This document shows positions 36,097 to 44,663 of a DNA stretch of 64,000 nucleotides, piece after piece (the first letter of the stretch is position 1; every line of letters begins with the position of its first letter). The position numbers and the translations under genes were made by a program. The notes below the pieces were generated by a model. It did not search any database. It worked only from the letters and a program-made list of their open reading frames with translations, and was not told the DNA's origin. This DNA comes from Paenimyroides marinum (lineage in GTDB: Bacteria; Bacteroidota; Bacteroidia; Flavobacteriales; Flavobacteriaceae). The DNA is taken from assembly GCF_900108395.1 (NCBI RefSeq), contig NZ_FNXE01000003.1, forward strand, positions 31,338-95,337, written 5' to 3'.

Positions 36097-37025
36097 TTAG
36101 CAACACTTACATAATTCTTTTAAATCATCACGGAATCAGTGATACAGCGGAGTGTATTCAATCTCTATTGACCTTGTCGTCAGATAACTATAGAATTGTT
36201 GTTGTGGATAATTCACAAAGCGAGGAAGAATGGAATAGGTTGTTAGATTTTGCCCGTTCGCAATCTTTGAATTATATCAGTTTCAACCAAGGGAATGACA
36301 GAAATTATCAGCAACAGATAGTTGTTTTTATAAAAGCATTGGAAAACAAGGGCTTTGCTCACGGAAACAATCTGGGGCTGAAATTTGCAATGAGTCAAAA
36401 AGACGCCGGATATTTCTGGCTTTTAAATAACGATACCGTTGTTCGCCCGGATAGTTTGACAGAGCTGGTAAAATATCATTCAAAACATCCCGAAACCATT
36501 TTAGGAAGTAAATTGCTTTATTATCACTGCCCTGATAAAATTCAGGCAGTCGGGGGATCTTTTAATAAAAATCTGTATATCTGCACACATATTGGAGAAG
36601 GTTTGCTAAAAGATACTCCGAAAGAACATTTAAAAAAAATTGATTATCCGTTGGGAGCTTCCATGTTTGTTTCAAGAGATTTTATAGATCATGTAGGTTT
36701 TCTGTCCGAAGATTTTTTTCTTTATTACGAAGAACTGGACTGGTGTGAAAGAGGAATTGATGAAAAATTTGTTCCCGATTGGTGCGAAACAAGTATCGTA
36801 TATCACAAAGAAGGAAAATCTATTGGTTCGTCTTACAAGAATGAAAAAAGTTTTTTTTCGGAAATGCAGCTTTTTAAAAGCCGGAAGAAATTTATCAAAA
36901 AATACTATTCTTTAGATTTTAAGTTTTATTTTTCAAGTTTGTTACTAATAGCCAACAGAATCAGGAAAGGGAGATTTAAATTGGCTTTGGAATGGATTAA
37001 AATTACGTTCAATGACGTTAAATAA
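36093..37025 (+). CDS. Glycosyltransferase family 2
   Basis: A 310-residue GT-A-type glycosyltransferase. The N-terminal Rossmann-like nucleotide-sugar region has IVVVDNSQSEEEW near 31-43, and GFAHGNNLGLKFA is near 91-103. The metal-binding FWLLNNDTVVRPDS is near 110-123. SEDFFLYYEELDWCERG is near 205. The pattern resembles rhamnosyltransferase-like GT2 enzymes. The donor is unknown. It overlaps both neighbours (4 and 14 nt). Confidence 0.88.
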   Translation: MISNTYIILLNHHGISDTAECIQSLLTLSSDNYRIVVVDNSQSEEEWNRLLDFARSQSLNYISFNQGNDRNYQQQIVVFIKALENKGFAHGNNLGLKFAMSQKDAGYFWLLNNDTVVRPDSLTELVKYHSKHPETILGSKLLYYHCPDKIQAVGGSFNKNLYICTHIGEGLLKDTPKEHLKKIDYPLGASMFVSRDFIDHVGFLSEDFFLYYEELDWCERGIDEKFVPDWCETSIVYHKEGKSIGSSYKNEKSFFSEMQLFKSRKKFIKKYYSLDFKFYFSSLLLIANRIRKGRFKLALEWIKITFNDVK

Positions 37026-38328
37026 ACAGGTTTTTATATATCTCATAGTTTTGTTTGCCGCTATCTATCAGGATTTTCCTTTGTTTAATCTGATAGGAGA
37101 AATCGGCAAATCGCCAATGGTTCTTCTGAGCCCGTTGATGTTGGTCTATATCTTATCTAACCGCACGGTTAAGCTAAGTGGTTATGCCGTACATTTCATG
37201 AAGTATATAGTGTATTGTTTTCTTATCTCGTTGATTTTTTTGGCAGTTACTTATATTCATTATGAAACCTTTGAGATTTTAGATGAACATATTGTTAGAA
37301 AAACGCTTAAAATGAGTGTGTATCCCATAGTGGCATTCATTGCCTACCAGTTTTTTTATAGTTATCTCAGCAATAATTTTCATTCTTTAAAAAATCTATT
37401 TTCGGCCGTATATTTAGTACAGCTATTCCTGACGCTTTTTATTACGCTGGAAATATATTATTTAAAAACGCCTGAATTTTTTCTTTCTTTTCTGCATACT
37501 GAACCGGGGAAATATTGGCGTGTACGCCTGCTGACTCCTGAAGAAAGCTGGACAGGAACTATTTTGGTCATCTTTATGTTTCTCCCTGTCTTTTTGGTAC
37601 ATTATCTCAAAATAAAAGGTTTTTGGCGATGGATGGTTTACCTGCAAAGTGGTTATCTATTTTTGTCGTATTCTTTGGTTAGTGAGTCTAAAGGCTTTTT
37701 GTTGTTGGTTCTGGTTTCTGTTTTGCCGCTTACACTGTCTTATTTCAAACAAAACAAATATTTGCGTAATGCATTTATTATTGTGGCAGCTTCTGTTGTT
37801 GTAGCCGGGGGATTTGTTGGATTTGCGCTAAGAGAAATCATCATAGAGCAAATTACAACAAGCATTACCTTTGGCACACGTTTTTCATCAATCATTACCT
37901 CGTTGATGATTTTTGTGCTGTGCCCGATAGGATTAGGCTGGAGCGGTTTTGTAACTTATTATCCGCAAGCTATCGAATATATCCTGGAATCAGGGTTGGT
38001 AGATCAGTTTAATCTGCAGGAAATTAGGGGCTATCTGTCAACAACCAAGGCATTGTCAACAAAAAGTGCTTTCTTTGATGAATTAATTTACGGAGGAATT
38101 TTCTTTCTGATTTTTTTCTACCGTTTTTTTATAAAACGCTATTTTAATCTCAGCAAGATAAAAGATCTGGATTTTTATTTTTTAAGAATACCATTGGCGT
38201 TTTCTATAATGGCAGGTATTGTTTATATTACCTACCACGTGAAATACGATGTCTGGATATTCTTAGCCTTGACCAATGTGTTTGAGGTCAAATACCGATT
38301 AAACAAAAATGAAGATATTAGTAGTTAG
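37012..38328 (+). CDS. Polysaccharide polymerase-like membrane protein (Wzy-like)
   Basis: A 438-residue integral membrane protein with about ten hydrophobic segments and a large loop near 155-190. Its hydrophobic profile and operon position (between glycosyltransferases, after a flippase) fit a Wzy-type polymerase. No strict motif defines this group, so the call is topological. It overlaps the GT2 gene by 14 nt and the next GT4 gene by 20 nt. Confidence 0.65.
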   Translation: MTLNKQVFIYLIVLFAAIYQDFPLFNLIGEIGKSPMVLLSPLMLVYILSNRTVKLSGYAVHFMKYIVYCFLISLIFLAVTYIHYETFEILDEHIVRKTLKMSVYPIVAFIAYQFFYSYLSNNFHSLKNLFSAVYLVQLFLTLFITLEIYYLKTPEFFLSFLHTEPGKYWRVRLLTPEESWTGTILVIFMFLPVFLVHYLKIKGFWRWMVYLQSGYLFLSYSLVSESKGFLLLVLVSVLPLTLSYFKQNKYLRNAFIIVAASVVVAGGFVGFALREIIIEQITTSITFGTRFSSIITSLMIFVLCPIGLGWSGFVTYYPQAIEYILESGLVDQFNLQEIRGYLSTTKALSTKSAFFDELIYGGIFFLIFFYRFFIKRYFNLSKIKDLDFYFLRIPLAFSIMAGIVYITYHVKYDVWIFLALTNVFEVKYRLNKNEDISS

Positions 38329-39442
38329 CGGTTTCCTTCCCTATCCGCCTGTTTATGGTGGGGCAATCGATGTTTGGGAACGGATTAAAGGATTGTACGC
38401 TTTAGGGCACGAAATTGATTTGGCGGTTACCGATAAAATGAATCCCACACAAGAGCAGCTTGACGAAATGATTTTATATGTCCGTCATTTTTTCTTTGTT
38501 CGCCGTGAAAATAAAGTGCAGCAGCTTTTTAACAAACTTCCGTTGCAACTGCTAAGCCGTAAAGGATTGTCAACCATCGACATTCATCAAACATACGATT
38601 TGCTTATTTTAGAAAGCGAATTTTGCTGGCCCATTACATTGAACAAATCAATTACCTATAAAAACATCGTTGTTCGGGTTCATAATATCGAAGACCATTA
38701 TTTTAAGGCATTGGGTAAAAGTTCTAACAGTTTGCGGGAGAAGGTTTATTACAAAATGGAAACTTCTAAAATTAAACGACTTTCAGCTTTGGTGTTTGAT
38801 AAGGCCGATAAATTGTGGTTTATTTCTAAAGATGATTTGCTTTTGGTTAACCGATCAGATAAAAGCGTTTTTATGCCTTTTCCCATTAATGAATCGTTTA
38901 CCTTACCATTTGAAAAATCAGGTAACAATGTGGTTTTTATGGGATCGCTTTTTATGCAAAACAACACATTTGGGTTAGACTGGTATTTAAAAAACATCCA
39001 TCCGTTATTGATGAATGAAGTGGCAGATTATCATTTTTACATCATTGGTTCATTAAAAGAAGCTAATAAAGAAATCGAAGCAAAATACCAGAATTTGCCC
39101 CAAGTTACTTTTGTGGTAAACGCACCGTGTTTAAAAGAGTATTATACCAAATCTAAAGTATTTATCAACCCCATGTTTCACGGAAGCGGTGTAAAAGTAA
39201 AATCGGTCAGCGCTTTGGTGAACGGACTTTCGCTGGTTAGTACAACGGTTGGTGCAGAAGGAATTGGCTTAACCACCGGTATGTATTATCACGCCGATGA
39301 GGTTCTTTCTTTTAAAAATCAGATTATATCAGCGTTATCAAATCAGCAAGAGGCAATGCAAAAAACATTGAAAGCACAAAATTATCTGAAAAGAAATAAT
39401 TACCTTGAAGTTTTAAAAGCAGAATTAGATGCGTTTGACTAA
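38309..39442 (+). CDS. Glycosyltransferase family 4
   Basis: A 377-residue GT-B enzyme opening MKILVVSGFLPYPPVYGGA with the glycine-rich acceptor-domain turn. VVFMGSLFMQNNTFGLDWYL begins the C-terminal nucleotide-sugar domain near 210. KVFINPMFHGSGVKVKSVSAL near 285 replaces the usual E-x7-E region with a looser version, and STTVGAEGIGL follows. It adds a sugar to a lipid-linked intermediate in the cytosol. Substrate unknown. It is embedded in overlapping genes. Confidence 0.88.
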   Translation: MKILVVSGFLPYPPVYGGAIDVWERIKGLYALGHEIDLAVTDKMNPTQEQLDEMILYVRHFFFVRRENKVQQLFNKLPLQLLSRKGLSTIDIHQTYDLLILESEFCWPITLNKSITYKNIVVRVHNIEDHYFKALGKSSNSLREKVYYKMETSKIKRLSALVFDKADKLWFISKDDLLLVNRSDKSVFMPFPINESFTLPFEKSGNNVVFMGSLFMQNNTFGLDWYLKNIHPLLMNEVADYHFYIIGSLKEANKEIEAKYQNLPQVTFVVNAPCLKEYYTKSKVFINPMFHGSGVKVKSVSALVNGLSLVSTTVGAEGIGLTTGMYYHADEVLSFKNQIISALSNQQEAMQKTLKAQNYLKRNNYLEVLKAELDAFD

Positions 39443-40655
39443 ATTTTTTTATGTAACCACCTGTGCCTTGGGATTGTTCCCTTTGTTAAAGCTCAGTCAT
39501 TTTTCAATTTTGATGATGATTTGGTTGGTTTTGGCAATGGTTAATGCGGTTAATAACAAAACGTTTTCCACGCTAAAAAAATACAAATATCCATTTGTTA
39601 TTCTGTCTTTTTTTTGTTTAATGTATGTGGTGTATCTGCCATTTACCGAAGATTTTAAAGAGTTGGGCAAATCCATCGTTAAGAGTCTTCCCTTTTTGGT
39701 TTTTCCTTTAGGATTCCTTCTCAATAAAGAAATTGTTACTGAAAAACTGATGCGGAGCATTGGAACTGTTTTTATCGCTTCTGTCATCGTTCTCAATATT
39801 TTTGGCTGGATAAACGTATTGAACTTTGGCTGGAATGATGCCTGGCAACAAAACGATTTTTACCATCCTGTTTTTAGAGAATTGTTTTTCAGGGCTACAT
39901 CGCTCCATTTACCTTATTTGGGTTTGTTGAGTGTATTTGGGGCTTTATGGCTCACTTTTAAAATGTTTTCTGTAAAAAAAATGTTGCTTTTAAAGCTAGC
40001 AGGCATTGTGTTTATATTGTTTTCAGTTTATATCTATTCTGCCCGTATGGCATTGATGTGTTATTTGACTGGTTTGTTGTTTATCCTCTGGAAATCTATA
40101 AAAAACAGAAAAATAAAATGGACCTTATCGGTCGTTCTGCCCTTGTGTGCCATCGCATTTATCTGGATTTCTCCCATAAAAGAACGATATATTAAAAATG
40201 TGGAAAAAGAGTTTGTGTTGCCACATAAAGAGCAACAACCGCATGAGGTTAATTACCGTTACGGCATTTTGTATTGTGCGACTAATTTAATTTCAGATCA
40301 TTTTTTTACAGGTGTGGGAGCAGATAAAGTACAGCAGCGTTTAAACGATTGTTACGGCAATTTTACTTATGAGTCGTATGAAGATTTTACGAAAGTAACG
40401 TATAATTCACATAACCAATATTTAGATCAAATGCTGAAATTCGGAATTGTGGGATTGTTACTGTTTTTAGTCGTTTTGTTTTATTATTATCCCCATTCGT
40501 CTGTTCTTTACCAGACATTCATCATTATCACAGCCGTTAGCCTACTCACAGAAAATATTTTTGACCGGCAAACAGGCGTGGTATTCTTTTCTTTATTAAA
40601 TACTATTTTTGTAATTCTAAAAATTAATACCCTTGAAAAAAGCATTAGTAGTTGA
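39429..40655 (+). CDS. O-antigen ligase family protein
   Basis: A 408-residue membrane protein with about 10-11 hydrophobic segments and a large periplasmic loop (about 255-325) of the Wzy_C/WaaL kind. The loop includes HFFTGVGADKVQQRLNDCY and SHNQYLDQMLKFGIVGL, the latter with the conserved His of O-antigen ligases. It is predicted to polymerise or transfer undecaprenyl-linked glycan. It overlaps both flanking glycosyltransferases. Confidence 0.83.
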   Translation: MRLTKFFYVTTCALGLFPLLKLSHFSILMMIWLVLAMVNAVNNKTFSTLKKYKYPFVILSFFCLMYVVYLPFTEDFKELGKSIVKSLPFLVFPLGFLLNKEIVTEKLMRSIGTVFIASVIVLNIFGWINVLNFGWNDAWQQNDFYHPVFRELFFRATSLHLPYLGLLSVFGALWLTFKMFSVKKMLLLKLAGIVFILFSVYIYSARMALMCYLTGLLFILWKSIKNRKIKWTLSVVLPLCAIAFIWISPIKERYIKNVEKEFVLPHKEQQPHEVNYRYGILYCATNLISDHFFTGVGADKVQQRLNDCYGNFTYESYEDFTKVTYNSHNQYLDQMLKFGIVGLLLFLVVLFYYYPHSSVLYQTFIIITAVSLLTENIFDRQTGVVFFSLLNTIFVILKINTLEKSISS

Positions 40656-41709
40656 CTGGTTGGATAAATACGGCGGTGCAGAACGCGTTTTAACTTCACT
40701 TCAAAACATATTTGATTTTAATGAAAGTTATTCATTGGTAAATGTGATGAAGGAAAACGACTTGCAAAAAATATTTAAAGAAAAACAGCCTGTTCACACT
40801 ACATTCTTACAAATCGCAGGGAACTATTTCAGATATTTCTTTTTTACATTTCATTATTTTATATCAAAAATAAAAATCAGTAAGGATACCACTTTAATCA
40901 TCTCGTCATCTCACGCTGTTGCAAAAGGAATAAAAAAAACATCAGAAAATCAATTGCATATCAGTTATTTTCAGGCTCGTAATTTTAAATATATCTGGGA
41001 CGAAAGCGACTTGTATTTTGGCAAGATGGCATTTTTGGTGAATCCGTTATTAAAAGTTTTAAGAACAATTGATTATGCACAGGCGCAACGCCCCGATGTT
41101 ATTATCAGCAATTCTAAATTTGTTCAAAATTGGGTTAAAAAAGTTTATAACAGAGAATCCACGGTGATTTATCCGCCGGTCAATCTGGAAAATTTCACCC
41201 TGTGTAGCGAAAAAGATGATTATTACGTAGCCGTTGGAAGATTGGTTCCTTATAAAAGATTTGACCTTATTGTTGAAACGTTTAATCAGCTAAATAAAAA
41301 GCTTGTTATTATTGGTGACGGAGTTCAGTTCCACCGATTAAAATCAATGGCTAAATCCAATATTGAGTTTACAGGTTTTTTAGAAAGTAAACAGGTAAAT
41401 GCTGTAATTTCTAAAGCAAAAGCTTTTATCCATATTGGTCTGGAAGATTTTGGAATTGCCCCTATTGAAGCAATGGCCTGTGGAACACCGGTTATTGCTT
41501 ATAAGGCGGGCGGTATTATAGAAACCGTTAAAAACGGCAGTACCGGAATGCTGTTTAACGAACAAACAAAAGAAGCTTTAACCAAGGCAATTACTGACTT
41601 TGAAACATTTGACTGGAATTATCAGGAAATTCATCAGCACGCAAAACAATTTTCAGAAGAAAACTTCAAGAAAAATATTTTGGATTTCGTGCATTTACAT
41701 TTGAAATAG
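40633..41709 (+). CDS. Glycosyltransferase family 4 (WbaZ-like)
   Basis: A 358-residue GT-B enzyme. It starts with TTG at 40633 inside the ligase gene (23-nt overlap). N-terminal MKKALVVDWLDKYGGAERVL is typical of WbaZ-like mannosyltransferases. The donor-binding domain has YVAVGRLVPYKRFDLIVE (about 197-214) and the EDFGIAPIEAMACGTPVIA nucleotide-sugar motif (about 272-290). It is the last gene of the operon and ends 4 nt from the convergent GNAT gene. Confidence 0.9.
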   Translation: MKKALVVDWLDKYGGAERVLTSLQNIFDFNESYSLVNVMKENDLQKIFKEKQPVHTTFLQIAGNYFRYFFFTFHYFISKIKISKDTTLIISSSHAVAKGIKKTSENQLHISYFQARNFKYIWDESDLYFGKMAFLVNPLLKVLRTIDYAQAQRPDVIISNSKFVQNWVKKVYNRESTVIYPPVNLENFTLCSEKDDYYVAVGRLVPYKRFDLIVETFNQLNKKLVIIGDGVQFHRLKSMAKSNIEFTGFLESKQVNAVISKAKAFIHIGLEDFGIAPIEAMACGTPVIAYKAGGIIETVKNGSTGMLFNEQTKEALTKAITDFETFDWNYQEIHQHAKQFSEENFKKNILDFVHLHLK

Positions 41710-41713
41710 TTTT

Positions 41714-42205
41714 TTAAACCACCATTTGAAAAGCATCTCTTGGGCTGCCATCGTTTACATAAATAACGCCACAATAAGTAAAACCGTACTTTTTTAAAAA
41801 ATTCTGCATGGGGGTATTGTTGTTGTTTGTATCCACCTTAATGTTGTTAATTTGGGTAAAACAAAAATCGAAACAGGCTTTGGCAACACCTTTTACTTTT
41901 CCGTTTGATGCCAACCTGTGAATTACGCCATATGGTTCGTTATTCAGCCATTTTCCGTTCTCAATAACCTGATAAGTACTTTCCGGGTTGTTTCCTTTTA
42001 AAAACGAAAAATATCCTACAATTTCGTTGTTGTGCAAACAGATATATCCTGTGTTTAATGAAATATCATTCAAAATAATTTCTGCCGACGGGTAACCGTT
42101 GATCCATTGTGTGTGGTTGCCATTTTTACGCATAATTGCACGGGCATCGTCAATAACCTGCATAATGTGGTTTAGTTGGTTTGGGGTTGCTATTTCTATT
42201 GTCAT
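41714..42205 (-). CDS. GNAT family N-acetyltransferase
   Basis: A 163-residue GNAT-fold protein. It has GYICLHNNEIVGYFSFL (beta 2-4, about 54-70), VIHRLASNGKVKGVAKACFDFC as the acetyl-CoA-binding turn region (about 93-115; the usual Q/RxxGxG is degenerate: NGKVKGVA), and a C-terminal FLKKYGFTYCGVIYV. The acceptor is unknown. It follows the antiporter gene by 3 nt on the same strand, so the two are cotranscribed. Confidence 0.85.
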   Translation of the reverse strand: MTIEIATPNQLNHIMQVIDDARAIMRKNGNHTQWINGYPSAEIILNDISLNTGYICLHNNEIVGYFSFLKGNNPESTYQVIENGKWLNNEPYGVIHRLASNGKVKGVAKACFDFCFTQINNIKVDTNNNNTPMQNFLKKYGFTYCGVIYVNDGSPRDAFQMVV

Positions 42206-42208
42206 AAG

Positions 42209-44431
42209 TTATTCTGTAAAAAGTGCGGCAATTTTCTTTTTATCGCCCACAAGCCATATAATATCGCCTTTTTGTAAAATAAATGTTGGTTGCGGATTTA
42301 AAATACGCTTGCCGTTGCGTTCAATTCCGGCAATGATGCTGGTGCTGTTCTCACGGATTTTACTTTCGCGAATGGTCAGTCCATGCAGCGATTCATTCGT
42401 CAATTCAAAACCTCTTAAAACAATTTCTGTGTTGTAATCAACCGAACTGACTAATGATTTGTCAATAAACAACTCAAATTCTTTCACTTGTTCATCAGTG
42501 CCAATGACGTAAACAATATCTTTTGGAAAAATCTTTTCATCTTTATCAGGAATATTAATAATTAAATCGCCCCGTTTAATAATGGCAATGTTTACGCCTA
42601 TTTCTTCGCGTACTTTAAGCTCGTAAAGTGTTTTGCCGGCAATTAAAGATTCTTGCGGAATTTCAAAAGTAGTCATGTGTCCGTCCCAAGGCGTCAAATC
42701 GCTTTTGTTTCTAATGGCTTCAGATATTTCACGATCATTAAAATTCTCAATAAACTGGTTTTCTATTTTGCCGTACCAACGCTGGATTCTTTTGGGAAAA
42801 AGGATACCAAAGGCAATCAAAACCAATAAAACAATGATACCCGCTAACGGATTGATCAATTCGTTAATCATAATAAAGACGATAACAAAACTCAGTAAAA
42901 TTCTAAACAAGGCAATTAAGATGAGAGGTGTAACGTTTTTATTGTCGTTTTTTAATTCGTTTAATGACGGAATGGCAACGCGTTGTAACGCCAAAGCATA
43001 TAAAAAGGGCAATAGTGCCACAACCGTTAAAAAGATGTAAGCATAATAGGTAAACGGACCGTTTGCTAAACGAATCAAATAAGAAATACCGGCAAATACG
43101 ATACCTGCAATGATAACCGTGTGAATAATGATGTGTAATACAATGCTGGAAATATATTTTTTCCAATGATTTGTTTTTTGGATCGATTGAGTATTCGCAG
43201 AATAATTATCCAGACGGTCCTCCCATTTTTTAGGAATAATGATTTTTAATTTGTTATAAACCTGTAAAGAATTTTTTATAAAAAACGGTGTGGTAAAAGT
43301 GGTAATAGCAGACACTGCCACAACAATAGGGTAGAGGAAGCCACTGGTAACACCCAGCGTCATTCCTAAGGTCGCAATGATAAATGAAAACTCGCCGATT
43401 TGAGCCAGACTCATTCCTGCCTGAACCGATTGTTTTAATGGTTGCCCCGAAATTACGGCACCCAGCATTGTAGCAATGGTTTTGCCAAAAATAGTTACCA
43501 CAGTAATTATGGCAACCGGAAGAGCGTATTCTTGCAGTGTTTCTAAATTGATTAACATACCAACCGACACAAAAAACACTGCCCCAAACAAATCTTTTAC
43601 AGGTTTTATTAAATGTTCAATTTGTTCTGCCTTGGTGGTTTCGGCAATAATAGATCCCATGATAAAAGCACCCAATGCCGGAGAAAAACCTGCTGCCGTT
43701 GCCAAAATAACCATCATTAAACACAGTGCCAGTGATACAATTAATGTAGTTTCTTCAGTAAGAAGTCCTTTGGTTTTCTTTAATAAAGTAGGAACAAAAA
43801 AGATACCCGCCAAAAACCATAAAATTAAGAAAAAGGCAAGCTTAAAGATAGATTCCATTAATTCAACACCCGAAAACTGTTGTGAAACCGCTATGGTCGA
43901 TAGTAAAACCATTAACAAAATGGCAACGATATCTTCTACAATTAAAGCCCCGAAAACAATACCGGCAAACTTTTGTTTTTTTACATTTAGTTCTTCAAAT
44001 GCCCGCAGAATGATAGTTGTAGACGACATGGAAAGAATGGCACCTAAAAAAATACTATCGATAAAATTCCAACCGAGTAATTTTCCGGTGGTAAAACCAA
44101 CAATAATCATTAGTACAATTTGTACCGCTGCAGTAATACTTGCCGATCCACCTACTTTAACCAGTTTTTTAAAACTAAATTCCAGTCCCAAACTAAACAG
44201 CAAGAAAATCACCCCGATTTCTGCCCACACTTCAACGTTTTCTATTTCTTGAATGGTTGGGAAAAGCGTAAAATGCGGTCCTGCTAAAAACCCGGCAATT
44301 AAATAACCTAAGACTAAAGGTTGTTTTATTTTTTTGAAAAGTAAAACGGCCACACCGGCGGTCATCAATATCAAACCAAGGTCGGATATTAACGGGTAAA
44401 GGTGATGTGAGGTTTCGGCAACATCGTGCAT
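42209..44431 (-). CDS. CPA2 family cation:proton antiporter with TrkA-C domains
   Basis: A 740-residue Kef/CPA2-type antiporter. About 12 membrane segments (1-400) contain LGYLIAGFLAGPH, ILSMSSTTIILRAF and SPALGAFIMGSIIAE typical of the Na+/H+ exchanger domain. A second hydrophobic block (about 425-560) follows, and the cytosolic C-terminus has two TrkA-C-like ligand-binding domains (about 590-660 and 665-738). It probably exchanges K+ or Na+ for H+. Its upstream region is the 36-bp repeat copy at 44443-44478, which may be its promoter. Confidence 0.9.
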   Translation of the reverse strand: MHDVAETSHHLYPLISDLGLILMTAGVAVLLFKKIKQPLVLGYLIAGFLAGPHFTLFPTIQEIENVEVWAEIGVIFLLFSLGLEFSFKKLVKVGGSASITAAVQIVLMIIVGFTTGKLLGWNFIDSIFLGAILSMSSTTIILRAFEELNVKKQKFAGIVFGALIVEDIVAILLMVLLSTIAVSQQFSGVELMESIFKLAFFLILWFLAGIFFVPTLLKKTKGLLTEETTLIVSLALCLMMVILATAAGFSPALGAFIMGSIIAETTKAEQIEHLIKPVKDLFGAVFFVSVGMLINLETLQEYALPVAIITVVTIFGKTIATMLGAVISGQPLKQSVQAGMSLAQIGEFSFIIATLGMTLGVTSGFLYPIVVAVSAITTFTTPFFIKNSLQVYNKLKIIIPKKWEDRLDNYSANTQSIQKTNHWKKYISSIVLHIIIHTVIIAGIVFAGISYLIRLANGPFTYYAYIFLTVVALLPFLYALALQRVAIPSLNELKNDNKNVTPLILIALFRILLSFVIVFIMINELINPLAGIIVLLVLIAFGILFPKRIQRWYGKIENQFIENFNDREISEAIRNKSDLTPWDGHMTTFEIPQESLIAGKTLYELKVREEIGVNIAIIKRGDLIINIPDKDEKIFPKDIVYVIGTDEQVKEFELFIDKSLVSSVDYNTEIVLRGFELTNESLHGLTIRESKIRENSTSIIAGIERNGKRILNPQPTFILQKGDIIWLVGDKKKIAALFTE

Positions 44432-44442
44432 TTTAAAGTGAA

Positions 44443-44478
44443 TTAGAACGCTTAAAGTTACAAATTTTCAAGGGAATT
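44443..44478. repeat. 36-bp direct repeat, left copy (antiporter side)
   Basis: 36 nt identical at 34 positions to 54776-54811, in the same orientation, sharing the core AAAGTTACAAATTTTCAAGG. It sits 12 nt upstream of the antiporter ATG. On the minus strand it contains TAACTTTA (the right copy has TAACTTTG), so it overlaps a -7-like promoter element. With the other copy it brackets the GLPGLI/peptide block. Confidence 0.75.
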
Positions 44479-44565
44479 TTTTAGGAAAATATTTAGTTAA
44501 AAAATCATTATTAATAGTTTTTAGCCATTCGATCCTATTGAACAATTAGTTTCAATAACCTCATT

Positions 44566-44640
44566 CCTCATTCAAAGCAACACTGCTTCCTGCAAAAGCT
44601 ATCACTGTGATAGCCGAGAATAACACTTTGATTATCGTTT
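44566..44640 (-). pseudogene. Decayed third copy of the small secreted peptide signal sequence
   Basis: Minus-strand translation of this stretch reads KTIIKVLFSAITVIAFAGSS then VALNEE and a stop. It matches the signal peptides of the genes at 50648-50938 and 51698-52018 (shared AFAGSS, then Ala and NE). The expected ATG position reads TAA, and the frame ends where the mature peptide would begin. It is a relic, lying between the left 36-bp repeat and the 3' end of the TonB-receptor gene. A 7-bp dyad (44598-44604/44608-44614) lies in it. Confidence 0.6.
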
Positions 44641-44663
44641 TTTAAAAGTGTTTGCCGCTTAAT

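Noticed and set aside
43476..44252. 258-codon plus-strand frame inside the antiporter gene
   Set aside because: Entirely antisense to the strongly supported membrane domain of the CPA2 antiporter. It is a by-product of its codon composition.
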